From the NCBI GenBank assembly GCA_017794825.1, contig CP051237.1, positions 5,996,644 through 6,060,643 of the forward strand: a DNA stretch of 64,000 bases, in the 5' to 3' direction. Positions 42,822 to 52,684 of the stretch are shown in pieces. Made by a program: the position numbers and the translations under genes. How positions within the stretch are numbered: the first letter of the stretch is position 1; each line of letters starts with the position of its first letter. This stretch comes from Pararhizobium sp. Its GTDB lineage: Bacteria; Pseudomonadota; Alphaproteobacteria; Rhizobiales; Rhizobiaceae. Under the pieces are notes generated by a model, which saw only the letters and a program-made list of their open reading frames with translations, did no database searches and was not told the origin of the DNA.

Positions 42822-44507
42822 ATGGAAGTTGCGCCCGACACGGTTGGAGAAGCGTGGCTCAGGCTTTTGGCCACGCGGGGCGTCGATTTTCTTTTCGCCA
42901 ATGCGGGCACCGATTTCCCCTCCATCGTGGAGGCGATCGCACGCGCGGAGCAGACAGGCGTCGCCATTCCACGGCCGATCGTGTGCGGGCACGAGAACGC
43001 CGCTATCTCGATGGCGCACGGGCACGCCATGGTTTCCGGGCGCGCCCAGGTCGCCATGGTGCATGTCAATGTCGGCACCGCGAACGCCATAAACGGCCTG
43101 ATAAACGCCGACCGCGACTACGTGCCGCTCATGCTTGCCGCCGGGCGCACCCCCTTTCTTGAGGAAGGACAAAGCGGATCGCGTTCGCTCAACATTCACT
43201 GGGCTCAGGAAATGTTCGACCAGGCCGGCATGGTGCGCGAGAGCGTGCGATGGGACTATGAACTGAAGGATGTCCGCCAGCTTGTGCAGGCGACAGACCG
43301 GGCGCTTGCGATCGCGCATTCCGACCCCGCCGGTCCGGTCTATCTCACCCTGCCCCGCGAATTGCTCGCAATGGCGCCGGCGGACTCCAATATTCCAGCC
43401 GACAACTCGATGAAAGCAGCGCGTGCAGGCGGCCCGGATCCGGACGACGTCGCCGCCGCCGCAAGGATGCTTTCCGCCGCGAGATCGCCGGTCATCATCA
43501 CGGCGCGGGCTGGCGCGGACAAGGCTGTGCCGCAGCTGCTTTCGAAACTCGCCCGGGCTCTCGGCGCGCCGGTCGTCGAATACCGCCCTCGCCATCTCAG
43601 CCTGTCGAGCGAGGACGAAATGCACGGGGGTTTCGAGGTCGGCCCATGGCTGGCCGACGCCGATCTGGCGCTGGTGCTCGAATGCGACGTGCCCTGGATG
43701 CCGGCAAGCAACCGCGTCGCCGATGACCTCAAGGTTATCCAGGTCGGGGTGGACCCGCTTCAGGCGCGCTATCCGATGCGCGGCTTTCGCTCCGATCTGA
43801 CAATGCATTCTTCGCCACGGCTCTTTATCGAGGCGATGCTCGAAGAACTCGGCGAGACGCCGGTCGCCCCCGAGCGCGGCGCTGCGATATCGCAACGCTG
43901 TGGGCAGATGCGTCTGGACGGCTTTGCCGCGGCCGCCGCGCAACCGCAGCAGATCACCATGGCCTGGGCCTCGGCCTGTCTGGACCGGGCACGCGCGGAG
44001 AATTCGATCCTCGTCAACGAATATCCGCTTGTCCGCGGCGTCATGAAGACGACAAATCCGGGTGAATTCTACGGAAGTTCTCCATCGGGAGGTCTCGGCT
44101 GGGGTCTGCCGGCCGCTCTCGGCGCAAAACTCGCCGCTCCGGACAGGGAAGTCATCGCCGCGCTCGGCGACGGCAGCCACCTGTTTTCCAACCCGATCGC
44201 CTGCCACCAGATCGCAGCGGCCGAAAACATTCCGATCCTCGTGATGATCTTCAACAATGGCGGCTGGGGCGCCGTCGACCGGGCGACGCGCGCGATGTAT
44301 CCGGACGGTCACGCCGCCCGCGCCAACCGCATGCCGTTGACTCGGTTCGAGCCCGCGCCGGATTTCGCCGCCATCGCTCACGCCTGCGGACTGTGGGGCG
44401 ATACGGTGGACGACCCTGCCCTGCTCCCCGGCGCGCTCGATCGCGCTTTTACAGAAATTCGCGAGAACGGCCGCTCCGCCGTTCTCAATGTCCGCTGCGC
44501 CGGCTGA
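42822..44507 (+). CDS. ThDP-dependent enzyme (acetolactate synthase/benzoylformate decarboxylase family)
   Basis: 561 residues, three domains. The catalytic Glu is in CGHENAAISMAHGHA (near 58), and the ThDP-Mg motif is GDGSHLFSNP through IFNNGG (near 447-475). The N-terminal FANAGTDFPSIVEA shows the family fold. AAGGAGG precedes ATG 42822. Such enzymes decarboxylate or ligate 2-keto acids. It heads an operon with an isochorismatase-fold hydrolase and an FAD oxidoreductase. The 2-keto acid is unknown. Confidence 0.88.
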   Translation: MEVAPDTVGEAWLRLLATRGVDFLFANAGTDFPSIVEAIARAEQTGVAIPRPIVCGHENAAISMAHGHAMVSGRAQVAMVHVNVGTANAINGLINADRDYVPLMLAAGRTPFLEEGQSGSRSLNIHWAQEMFDQAGMVRESVRWDYELKDVRQLVQATDRALAIAHSDPAGPVYLTLPRELLAMAPADSNIPADNSMKAARAGGPDPDDVAAAARMLSAARSPVIITARAGADKAVPQLLSKLARALGAPVVEYRPRHLSLSSEDEMHGGFEVGPWLADADLALVLECDVPWMPASNRVADDLKVIQVGVDPLQARYPMRGFRSDLTMHSSPRLFIEAMLEELGETPVAPERGAAISQRCGQMRLDGFAAAAAQPQQITMAWASACLDRARAENSILVNEYPLVRGVMKTTNPGEFYGSSPSGGLGWGLPAALGAKLAAPDREVIAALGDGSHLFSNPIACHQIAAAENIPILVMIFNNGGWGAVDRATRAMYPDGHAARANRMPLTRFEPAPDFAAIAHACGLWGDTVDDPALLPGALDRAFTEIRENGRSAVLNVRCAG

Positions 44508-44525
44508 CAACGGAGACAAGACAAG

Positions 44526-45218
44526 ATGACCGAAACACTTCCCATGCACCCCCTGCTTCCCGAAACCGTGACGCGGGCGGCTGCGGAAAGACGCGGCCGC
44601 CCGCATGTCTTTCCGGACATCGATCCAAAAAAGACCGCCATGGTCGTGATCGACCTGCAGCGCGCGTTCATGGATGTCGGCGCGCCTTCGGAGGTCCCCC
44701 AGGCGCGCACGATCGTTCCGAACGTGAACCGGCTCGCACAGGCGATGCGCGCGGCCGGAGGTCGGGTCGTATGGGTTCGGGCGACATTCGATGAAGCCGG
44801 CTGGCCGATCTTCTTCGACCATATTGTCAATCCGGCGCTTTCAGGCCGCATACTGGATGCATTGCAGGACGGCGCCGAATTGCATGAGCTATACGAAGGC
44901 CTCGACGTGCAGAAAGGCGACATGGTCGTCAACAAATACCGGCTTTCGGCCTTTCTACCCGGAACCTCCAACCTGCCCATTCTGCTGCGGACGGCAGGCA
45001 TAGACACGATCCTGATGACCGGCTGCATGACCAATGTCTGCTGCGACAGCTCCGCGCGCGATGCAGCGATGACGGACTTCAAGACGATTATGGTTGAGGA
45101 CGCCAACGCCACTCGCACCGACGAAGCCCACATCGCCGCGCTAAGCACTTTCCTGCAGGCCTTCGGCGACGTGCGCCGCACGGACGAAATCATAGACATG
45201 CTTTCAGCCAAAGACTGA
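44526..45218 (+). CDS. Isochorismatase-fold cysteine hydrolase, full triad
   Basis: 230 residues. The Asp-Lys-Cys triad is present: Asp43 (VVIDLQRAF), Lys137 (VNKYRLSAF) and Cys172 (GCMTNVCCDSSARDA). This group includes nicotinamidases, N-carbamoylsarcosine amidohydrolases, maleamate amidohydrolases and ureidoacrylate hydrolases, all cleaving amides. It lies 18 bases after the ThDP gene. Confidence 0.9.
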   Translation: MTETLPMHPLLPETVTRAAAERRGRPHVFPDIDPKKTAMVVIDLQRAFMDVGAPSEVPQARTIVPNVNRLAQAMRAAGGRVVWVRATFDEAGWPIFFDHIVNPALSGRILDALQDGAELHELYEGLDVQKGDMVVNKYRLSAFLPGTSNLPILLRTAGIDTILMTGCMTNVCCDSSARDAAMTDFKTIMVEDANATRTDEAHIAALSTFLQAFGDVRRTDEIIDMLSAKD

Positions 45219-45264
45219 CAGCTTTCCGCTCTCCCGCAACTCTCACTATCGGTCAAATCAGAAC

Positions 45265-46653
45265 ATGGATCCCCAAATTCTTCCCGCATCGGACGCCAAT
45301 CCCGAAACCACAGTAGACGTCGTCATCATCGGGGCCGGCGCCTGCGGACTGACTGCGGCGATGGCCGCGGCGGAGAAAGGCGCAGAGGTCATTGTTCTCG
45401 AAAGGGACAAGTCTCCAAGAGGCTCCACATCCATGTCTTCCGGGTTCATTCCGGCAGCCGGAACCAAGGCGCAACGGGCGATTGGCGTCGATGACAACGC
45501 GGAGCTTCTCTACGAAGACATCATGGCCAAGTCGCACGGACTTTCCCATCCGGCGACAGCGCGCCTCGCCGCCCGGTCCATAGGTCCGGCGATCGACTGG
45601 CTTGGCGACGCGCACGGCGTCGAATGGGTCGTCATCGACGATTTCCTGTATCCGGGATTCAGCCGCCACCGGATGCACAGCCTTGCGGAGAAGACCGGCG
45701 AGGCGCTGGAGATACGGCTGCTGGACGCCGCCGAGACCACAGGCGTTCCGGTCGTGACCGAAGCGACGGTTGATCGCCTTTATTGCGAGGGCCGAAAAGT
45801 GACGGCGGTGGGACTGACCCGGCCTGATGGAAAATCGGAGGTCATCGGCTGCAAGGCGGCCGTGCTGGCCTGCTGCGGCTTCGGCGGAGACCGCGAACTT
45901 GTCGCCAAACACATCGAAGGCCTATCGAACGGGATATTCCACGGACATGCGGGCAACACGGGCGACGCGCTGAAATGGGGCACGGCGCTGGGCGCCGCGA
46001 CGCGCGATCTTTCGGGTTGCCAGGGGCACGGTTCGCTCGCCCATCCGCACGGCATCCCTATTCCCTGGGCGCTGATGTCGGAGGGCGGCATTGCGGTCAA
46101 TCTCGAGGGCAAGCGGTTTTCAAACGAAAGCGGCGGCTATTCCGAGCAGGCCGAAAAGGTTCTCGCCCAGCCCGAGGGCGTGGCATGGGAAATCTTCGAC
46201 GAGAGGCTCCACCAGTTCGGAACCGGGTTTCCGAACTATCGAGAGGCGCTGGAGATCGGCGCCGTGAAACGCGGCGACACCGTCGAGGAACTCGCGGCGG
46301 CCACGAAGCTGCCGGCCGATGCTCTGGACGAAACCCTGGCGGAGCGCGCAGAAACAGGCGTCGACCGGCTCGGTCGGGATCTGACGGACCTGCCGCCGCT
46401 GGTCGCGCCCTATTATGCAATCAAGGTCACCGGCGCGCTCTTCCATACGCAAGGCGGATTGCTGATCGATGACAAGGCCCGCGTCGTCGACGAAGAAGGC
46501 AAGCCATTCCCCAACCTGCTGGCGGGCGGCGGCGCCGCCTGCGGGGTTTCAGGACCGCAGGCCGAAGGCTACCTCTCCGGCAACGGTCTTTTGACCGCTG
46601 TCGCATTCGGCTGGGTCGCCGGCCGGACGGCCGCCGATATCGCCGCGCAATAG
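45265..46653 (+). CDS. FAD-dependent oxidoreductase (fumarate reductase/KstD-like)
   Basis: 462 residues. VVIIGAGACGLTAAMAAAEKG and VIVLERD at the start bind FAD. GSTSMSSGFIPAAGTKAQR, GGIAVNLEGKRFSNESGGYSE and the C-terminal GGGAACGVSGPQAEGYLSGNG complete the flavoprotein subunit pattern of the succinate dehydrogenase/3-ketosteroid dehydrogenase family. It would reduce or desaturate an enoate-type substrate in the cytosol. Third gene of the ThDP operon; it converges on the gene at 46659. Confidence 0.88.
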   Translation: MDPQILPASDANPETTVDVVIIGAGACGLTAAMAAAEKGAEVIVLERDKSPRGSTSMSSGFIPAAGTKAQRAIGVDDNAELLYEDIMAKSHGLSHPATARLAARSIGPAIDWLGDAHGVEWVVIDDFLYPGFSRHRMHSLAEKTGEALEIRLLDAAETTGVPVVTEATVDRLYCEGRKVTAVGLTRPDGKSEVIGCKAAVLACCGFGGDRELVAKHIEGLSNGIFHGHAGNTGDALKWGTALGAATRDLSGCQGHGSLAHPHGIPIPWALMSEGGIAVNLEGKRFSNESGGYSEQAEKVLAQPEGVAWEIFDERLHQFGTGFPNYREALEIGAVKRGDTVEELAAATKLPADALDETLAERAETGVDRLGRDLTDLPPLVAPYYAIKVTGALFHTQGGLLIDDKARVVDEEGKPFPNLLAGGGAACGVSGPQAEGYLSGNGLLTAVAFGWVAGRTAADIAAQ

Positions 46654-46658
46654 CGCCT

Positions 46659-47267
46659 TCAGCCGAGCTCGGCGATCATCTCTTCTATGGTGGCGACGCG
46701 ATCGACGGGTTTCAGGGCCGCAATGGCGGTGTCGTGCACTTCATCGGAGAATGCGGCGCAGCCGTCTTCCAGCACGATCGTGTCGAATTCCCGCACATGC
46801 GCTGCGCGCACGGTGGTTGCGACACCGCCGTTCGTGACAATGCCGGCGACCAGAAGCCGCTCGATCCCGCATTTACGCAGCACCCACTCCATGCGCGTCT
46901 GGTAGAACGCTGAATAGGCGATCTTCTCGACAACCAGGTCGGCGGGCTGCAATTCGTCGACGAGCGAATGTCCCCATCCGCCCGGCATGAAATCGCCCTT
47001 CTTCAGGAACGGTCGCAGGCTCTTGAGATGCGGCGCGATCATCGGCTCGCCGCCCTTCGCCGGCACGAGGGTGAACTGGGTCGATACGACCCAGCCTCCC
47101 CGGCGGCGCAAAAGATCGGCCAGAGGCTTCAGCCGGCCAGGCAGCGCGGCGATCGACGCCGCAGTCTGCCCTGCCTTGCCATAGGCGCCGTCCGGATGCA
47201 GGAAATCGTTCTGCAGGTCGACGATCAGAAGCGCCGTTTTCTCGATCGGTATCGCATCGCTGCTCAT
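46659..47267 (-). CDS. Isochorismatase-fold hydrolase lacking the catalytic Cys
   Basis: 202 residues. Asp17 (LIVDLQNDF) and Lys115 (VVEKIAYSAF) are present, but the Cys of the TNxC motif is Gly148 (GIVTNGGVATTVRAAH). True isochorismatases (EntB, PhzD) also carry Gly there and hydrolyse a vinyl ether, so an ether or other non-amide substrate is possible. Last gene of the long gntR-liv-hyu operon, sharing one base with hyuA. Confidence 0.87.
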   Translation of the reverse strand: MSSDAIPIEKTALLIVDLQNDFLHPDGAYGKAGQTAASIAALPGRLKPLADLLRRRGGWVVSTQFTLVPAKGGEPMIAPHLKSLRPFLKKGDFMPGGWGHSLVDELQPADLVVEKIAYSAFYQTRMEWVLRKCGIERLLVAGIVTNGGVATTVRAAHVREFDTIVLEDGCAAFSDEVHDTAIAALKPVDRVATIEEMIAELG

Positions 47268-49330
47268 CAGGCGCGCTCCATGATGATGTTGCCGAAATTG
47301 TCCACGCGCGCAGAGAGGTCCGGATCAACGACCACCGTCGCGTCCGGCTGCTCGAGAATGGCGGGACCGGAAATGACCGCGCCTTCCGGCAGGTCGAGCC
47401 GCGCGTAGATCGCCGTTTTGTGCCATTCGCCCTGGAACCAGACATCCCGGTGTCCCAGCAACGCGCCTTCCACCGTGGTGTCCTTCGGCGCCGCCAGCGC
47501 CGACAGATCGAAGCGGGGCCTGATCCCGACGGCCGCCGTGCGCAGATTGACGATGCGAACGCCGATATTCGGAAGCAGTCTGGAGAAACTCGCCTCATAG
47601 GCCTTTTCGAAGGCCTTCCGGATCAATTCGACCGTTACTCCCGTCGTTCCGTCTTTCAACTCGATTGGCAGCGGCACCGCAAGCGTATGCGTCTGGCCGA
47701 GATAGTGCATGTCGAGTTCGAACAGGATGTCTATCCTTTCAACCGCGAGACGGGCGCTTTCGACGATGGCGCGGGCGTGGTTCGCCTCCTCCATCATGCG
47801 CGCGTCGAGCACTTCGATATCCAGACCATCGAGATTGGCGTTGAGCGTCTGAACCTGGTCGTGCCGGATGTCGGCGATGACGCAACCCAGCGCCGAGGTG
47901 ACGCCCGGATAGCGCGGGACAAGCGCCGCCTTCAGCCCGACGTCCTTGATCAGCGCGCCGGCGTGAAGCGCGCCGCCGCCGCCGAAGGGAACGGCTGCGA
48001 ATTTCGCCGGATCGTGGCCGCGTTCGATGGACATGAGGCGGATGGCGCCGCCCATCTTGCTGTCGGCTATCCTGACGATCGCTTCGGCTGCTTCCATGAC
48101 GCCGAGACCCAGCGGCTCGGCCACGTGCTCCGCGATCGCAGCCTTCGCCGCTTCGACGTCCAGCCGGTCCAGCTTGCCGCCGATCGGGTTTTCAGCATTG
48201 ATGCGTCCGAGCACGACATTGGCGTCGGTCAACGTCGGTCGGTCGTTGCCCTGGCCGTAGCACACGGGACCGGGACGCGATCCGGCGCTTTCCGGCCCGA
48301 CCTCGATCATGCCGCCGGCGTCGACACGGGCGATCGAACCGCCACCGGCCCCGATCGTCACGATCTCGATCATCGGCGTGCGGATGACCAGTCCGAAATC
48401 GATCGTCGTCTGCGGCGCAAGCATAGATTTGCCGTCGACGACCAGCGAGGCGTCGAACGAGGTGCCGCCTAGGTCGCCCGTGACGACATTCGGAAAGCCG
48501 GCTTCGCGCGCAATCGCGGCTGCTGCGATGACGCCGGCGGCCGGCCCCGACAGCGCTGTGCGCGCCGGCAGCGTCCGCGCCATTTCGGTGGACATCACCC
48601 CGCCGTTCGACTGCACGATGTGGAATTTGCCATCGAACCGCTCTTCGGCAAGCGCTGCTTCGAGCTTCCCTACATAATTGCCGACGACAGGCTGAAGATA
48701 GGCGTTCAGGACAGTGGTCGAAGTCCGCTCGAATTCCCGGATTTCGGGAAGGATCGAGGCCGATCCGACGATATGATCGTTTGGCCAGACGCTGCGGGCT
48801 GCTTCCAGCGCCGCCTGTTCGTTCGCCGGATTGGCGTAGGCGTTCATGAAGACGATCGCCAGCGCCTCGGCGCCCATGGAGAGAAGTTCGAAGCAGACGG
48901 CCTTTACGGCTTCCGCATCGACTTCCGTGCGGATGGTTCCGTCAGCCATGGTGCGTTCGGCGACTTCGAGACGCAGGTCTCTCGGCACGACCGGGATGAA
49001 GTCGCCCGAAAGACCCCAGGTCGCTCTGCGGTCGCGACGACGCATCTCCTGGACATCGCGAAAGCCCTCGGTCGTGATCAGACCGACCTTGGCGCCCTTG
49101 CGCTCCAGGAGCGCGTTGGTCCCGACCGTTGTTCCATGAACGATCGACGCGAGTTCCGTCAGCGGACCGAAACTCGTCAGCCCCTCCAGAAAACCGACGG
49201 CCTCGTCGCCGCGATTGGACGGGACTTTGGCGGTCGAGAACGTCCCGTTTGTTTCGTTGAAGTGGAAAAGATCCGTGAATGTGCCGCCTACATCAACGCC
49301 GACTACAGACCCGCCAGTACTGTTGCTCAC
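47267..49330 (-). CDS. hyuA: Hydantoinase/oxoprolinase subunit A
   Basis: 687 residues, the ATP-binding half of the N-methylhydantoinase/5-oxoprolinase/acetone-carboxylase family. GVDVGGTFTDLFHF is the N-terminal phosphate-binding motif, followed by HGTTVGTNALLERKGAKVGLITTEGFRD in parts, VQSNGGVMS and VTGDLGGTSFDASLV. With HyuB it opens cyclic amides using ATP. It overlaps hyuB by four bases. Confidence 0.93.
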   Translation of the reverse strand: MSNSTGGSVVGVDVGGTFTDLFHFNETNGTFSTAKVPSNRGDEAVGFLEGLTSFGPLTELASIVHGTTVGTNALLERKGAKVGLITTEGFRDVQEMRRRDRRATWGLSGDFIPVVPRDLRLEVAERTMADGTIRTEVDAEAVKAVCFELLSMGAEALAIVFMNAYANPANEQAALEAARSVWPNDHIVGSASILPEIREFERTSTTVLNAYLQPVVGNYVGKLEAALAEERFDGKFHIVQSNGGVMSTEMARTLPARTALSGPAAGVIAAAAIAREAGFPNVVTGDLGGTSFDASLVVDGKSMLAPQTTIDFGLVIRTPMIEIVTIGAGGGSIARVDAGGMIEVGPESAGSRPGPVCYGQGNDRPTLTDANVVLGRINAENPIGGKLDRLDVEAAKAAIAEHVAEPLGLGVMEAAEAIVRIADSKMGGAIRLMSIERGHDPAKFAAVPFGGGGALHAGALIKDVGLKAALVPRYPGVTSALGCVIADIRHDQVQTLNANLDGLDIEVLDARMMEEANHARAIVESARLAVERIDILFELDMHYLGQTHTLAVPLPIELKDGTTGVTVELIRKAFEKAYEASFSRLLPNIGVRIVNLRTAAVGIRPRFDLSALAAPKDTTVEGALLGHRDVWFQGEWHKTAIYARLDLPEGAVISGPAILEQPDATVVVDPDLSARVDNFGNIIMERA

Positions 49331-51072
49331 TTCGCATGCTCCTTCCGGCGCGATTCCGTCGCCGCTATGTCTATCTCTCCCTCTTTGTCCAGGATCACTC
49401 CATAATCCCTTTCTGCCGACGCTACGCTCACGAAACCGAGCTCCACGTCCCGCTTCACCCGTTCGACGGGCCGCGTCAGCGGATCTCCCCAGCCGCCGCC
49501 GCCCGGGCTTTCGAGCCGAACGCGACGGCCGGCCGGCAGATGCAGGTCGGTAATCTTCGAGACCATGGGCGGGCTTTCCTCGCCCTCGTCCGTCTGCCAG
49601 TAGAAGCGATTCATGGCGGCGGGGCCGCCGCCAGCGACGCCGAAGGGCGGCGCCTTGCCGCGTTCGCCAAGCAATGCCACATCTGACGGCCTGAGCGTCT
49701 CGATCTCGTAGACCGCGCCGACGCCGCCGCGATGACAGCCGGGGCCGGCGCTGTCGGGGCGCAAACCCCAGCGGGTGAACATCACTGGATACGCGGCTTC
49801 GAGAATTTCGACAGGCGGAATCGTGGCGGTCGAGATCGGATTGTTCGCGTGGTTCAGGCCATCGCTCTTCGGGGACCCGCCAAGCCCACCTCCAAAGAAG
49901 GAGAACATAACGAAGCGACGACCGTGGTCATGACCGGATATCGACAGCGCGTTGATCGTCCCGAAGGGGCCGCCGAGCGCGCGGTCGGGATCGGCCTGGG
50001 CGATCGCGCCGAAGATGACGCCGATCAGACGCAGGATTGTTTCGGTGTATCCCGCAACCGGCTTCGGCGCTTCGGCGCCAAGTATCGAACCCTCGGGAAT
50101 GACGAAATCGATCGGACGCAGACAGCCGGCGTTGGCCGGCACATCCGTAAACAGATGCTTCAGCGCCACGTAGCACGCCGCGACCGTGGTCGAGCGGGAA
50201 ATGTTGATCGGTCCCTTGCAGGCCGGCGACGACCCGGTGAAATCCAGGGTCATGCGGTCGCCTTCGACAGTGGCCTTGAGCGTCACCGCCAGCGTCTCGT
50301 CTACGATGCCGTCATTGTCCAGCACATCGGAAAACGAATAGCTGCCGTCCGGCAGGGCGCTGATCGCCGCGCGCATGAGCGCTTCCGAACGATCGGAAAA
50401 TGCGGTGAAGGCCGTGGCGATGGTCTGATCGCCATATTCGTCCAGCAGCGCGACCATGCGCCGGACGCCCAGTTCGAGGGCGTTGAGCTGTCCGTTCATG
50501 TCGCCCCAGTTGGAGGTCGGGACGCGGGAATTGGCCTCGAGAATGGAAATGATGTCCTTGCGCAGCACGCCCTTTTCGTAAAGCTTGACCGGCGGAATGC
50601 GCACGCCTTCCTGAAAACTTTCCGTCGCCTTGGGATTGTAGCCGCCGGCGACATTGCCGCCTATATCCAGCCAGTGGCCGACAGACGCCATCCAGCAGAA
50701 AACCTCTCCATTTCTGAACAATGGCCTGACGAGCCTGAAATCGTTGAGATGCGTTCCGCCGTCATAGGGATCGTTGAAGAGAAAGATGTCCCCGTCGGCG
50801 ACATCGCCGTCTTCCTTCACCTTCGCGATAACGGCCCGCACGGCGAACGCCATCGCTCCGACGAAGATCGGCAAACCGTTTGCGCCCTGGACCAGAGTAT
50901 CGCCTGTCACCGGATCGTACAGGCCATGGCAGGCGTCCTTGGCTTCGGCGATGGTCGGGTTGAACGCCGACCGGTACAGGGTCGCATCCATTTCATCGAC
51001 GATCTGTTCGAGCCGTCCCTTCAGGACGGCGAGAGTTACCGGGTCCAACGCCGCGGCTTCGGCATCACTCAC
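49327..51072 (-). CDS. hyuB: Hydantoinase/oxoprolinase subunit B
   Basis: 581 residues. DPVTLAVLKGRLEQIVDEMDATL at the start, DIFLFNDPYDGGTHLNDFRLV and CHRGGVGAVYEIETL near 460 and SPGGGGWGDPLTRP at the end are family features. It is the partner of HyuA. It overlaps the lyase gene by four bases. Confidence 0.93.
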   Translation of the reverse strand: MSDAEAAALDPVTLAVLKGRLEQIVDEMDATLYRSAFNPTIAEAKDACHGLYDPVTGDTLVQGANGLPIFVGAMAFAVRAVIAKVKEDGDVADGDIFLFNDPYDGGTHLNDFRLVRPLFRNGEVFCWMASVGHWLDIGGNVAGGYNPKATESFQEGVRIPPVKLYEKGVLRKDIISILEANSRVPTSNWGDMNGQLNALELGVRRMVALLDEYGDQTIATAFTAFSDRSEALMRAAISALPDGSYSFSDVLDNDGIVDETLAVTLKATVEGDRMTLDFTGSSPACKGPINISRSTTVAACYVALKHLFTDVPANAGCLRPIDFVIPEGSILGAEAPKPVAGYTETILRLIGVIFGAIAQADPDRALGGPFGTINALSISGHDHGRRFVMFSFFGGGLGGSPKSDGLNHANNPISTATIPPVEILEAAYPVMFTRWGLRPDSAGPGCHRGGVGAVYEIETLRPSDVALLGERGKAPPFGVAGGGPAAMNRFYWQTDEGEESPPMVSKITDLHLPAGRRVRLESPGGGGWGDPLTRPVERVKRDVELGFVSVASAERDYGVILDKEGEIDIAATESRRKEHAK

Positions 51073-51950
51073 GCGTCATTCTCCTTCTTGCCCGCCGTTT
51101 CATAGGATTGTCCGCGGGCGAGTATCTCGGGGGTGCCGAGGACTTCATTCAGCTGGGTAAAATCGAACATCCGGTCCGCCATCGGCCGGTTGGAGCCGTT
51201 TTCCTTCAGACTCCGGTAGTAGTCGGTCATGGCGAATCCGAGAAAACGCACGATGCCGCCGGGGAAAATGACGATGGAATATCCGAGTTCGCCAAGATCG
51301 TTGGCATGCATGATCGGCGTCGATCCGCCTTCGACCATGTTGGCGAGCAGCGGCGTTCCCGTTCCCAGACGTTTCGCGATTTCGGACAGATCGTCGCGAC
51401 TGCGAGGCGCTTCCACGAACAGGACGTCGGCGCCCGCCTCGGCGTACATCTCCGCGCGCTCTATCGCCGCCGAAACGCCTTCGATCGCCAGGGAATCGGT
51501 CCGCCCGACGATCAGGGTTTCCTCGCTCTTGCGGCTGTCGACGGCGGCCTGGATCTTGCCGACCATCTCGCTTGCCGGGATGATCTGCTTGTCCGCAAGG
51601 TGACCGCAACGCTTCGGCATTGTCTGGTCTTCAAGCTGGATCGCCCGCGCGCCGGCCTTCTCGAACAGCCTGATGCAACGCTCGACATTGAGTGCGTTTC
51701 CGTAACCCGTGTCCGCGTCGACGATGACGGGAATCTCGACCCGGTCACAGACCATCGTCAGGGTTTCCGCCACCTCGAACATGGAGACGAGACCGATGTC
51801 CGGCCGGCCGAGCCTTGTGTAGGCTATCCCCGCTCCGGACAGATAAAGCGCCTCAAAACCGGTCGCTTCCGCCACCGAAGCCGTAAGGGCGTCGTAGATA
51901 CCCGGCGCCACAACCGGCGTCTTCTCCTTAAGACGTGACTTGAAACTCAT
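51069..51950 (-). CDS. Isocitrate lyase/PEP mutase family lyase
   Basis: 293 residues from ATG 51950, which has GGAG eight bases upstream. VAPGIYDALTASVAEATGFEALYLSGAG, VIVDADTGYGNALNV, IQLEDQTMPKRCGHLADK and LIVGRTDSLA are typical, with the KRCGH catalytic loop. Family members cleave 2-methylisocitrate, 2,3-dimethylmalate, oxaloacetate or carboxyphosphonoenolpyruvate. Sharing an operon with HyuAB and lying opposite LeuCD suggests a substituted malate as substrate. Confidence 0.9.
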   Translation of the reverse strand: MSFKSRLKEKTPVVAPGIYDALTASVAEATGFEALYLSGAGIAYTRLGRPDIGLVSMFEVAETLTMVCDRVEIPVIVDADTGYGNALNVERCIRLFEKAGARAIQLEDQTMPKRCGHLADKQIIPASEMVGKIQAAVDSRKSEETLIVGRTDSLAIEGVSAAIERAEMYAEAGADVLFVEAPRSRDDLSEIAKRLGTGTPLLANMVEGGSTPIMHANDLGELGYSIVIFPGGIVRFLGFAMTDYYRSLKENGSNRPMADRMFDFTQLNEVLGTPEILARGQSYETAGKKENDA

Positions 51951-51982
51951 TGCAGAGGCTCCCGATTCATCATTCAAACTCC

Positions 51983-52684
51983 TTACAAACCCAGATATGC
52001 CTGTCTCAGTCTCGAATCTTCGCGCAGGTCGCGCGCAGCGCCCTCCACGACCACTTCCCCGTTTTCGAGGATGTAGGCGCGAGAGGCGATCTCCAGAGAC
52101 TGGATAACGTTCTGCTCTACGAGGAGGATGGTCAGCCCTTCCCCGGCCAGTCGGCCGATCAGGCCGAACATTTCCTCCACCAGCAGCGGGGACAGCCCAA
52201 GCGACGGCTCGTCGAGAATGAGCAGCCGCGGCCCGCTCATCATGCCGCGCCCGATCGCCAGCATCTGCTGCTCGCCGCCGGACAGGGTTCCGGCATATTG
52301 CCTGCGCCGTTCCTTCAATCGCCCGAATGTGGCGTAGACGTCCGCAACCATCGCCTTTCGCCGCGACCGGTCGCCGCGGTAATTGCCCAGTTCGAGATTT
52401 TCCTCGACAGTCAGGTTCGGAAAAATCTTGCGGCCTTCAGGAACCTGAACCAGTCCGGCCTCAACGATCTCCGCCGGACTGAGCCGGTCGATCCGCTTTC
52501 CCGTGAACTCGATTTCGCCGGACCACAGGGGCAGGATGCCGGAAAGCGCCATGTTCAGCGTCGACTTGCCGACGCCGTTCGACCCGAGCACGGCGACGAT
52601 CTCGCCTTCGGCGACCGTCAGGTTCACCCCCCGCAGAATTTCCGTTTCGCCGTATCCGGTTCTGACGTTTCGAACCTCAAGCAT
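51983..52684 (-). CDS. livF: Branched-chain-type ABC importer, ATPase LivF (system 2)
   Basis: 233 residues. Walker A GSNGVGKST, signature LSGGEQQMLAIGRGM, Walker B LLILDEPSLGLSP and VEQNVIQSLEIA. The start overlaps livG by 8 bases. 32 bases separate it from the downstream lyase gene, so transport and catabolic genes share one operon. Confidence 0.93.
   Translation of the reverse strand: MLEVRNVRTGYGETEILRGVNLTVAEGEIVAVLGSNGVGKSTLNMALSGILPLWSGEIEFTGKRIDRLSPAEIVEAGLVQVPEGRKIFPNLTVEENLELGNYRGDRSRRKAMVADVYATFGRLKERRRQYAGTLSGGEQQMLAIGRGMMSGPRLLILDEPSLGLSPLLVEEMFGLIGRLAGEGLTILLVEQNVIQSLEIASRAYILENGEVVVEGAARDLREDSRLRQAYLGL

Noticed and set aside
42639..44822. A 727-codon open frame on the minus strand opposite the ThDP gene
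   Set aside because: The plus strand encodes a complete ThDP enzyme with motifs; the opposite frame is Arg/His-rich and family-less, an artefact of GC-rich codon bias.
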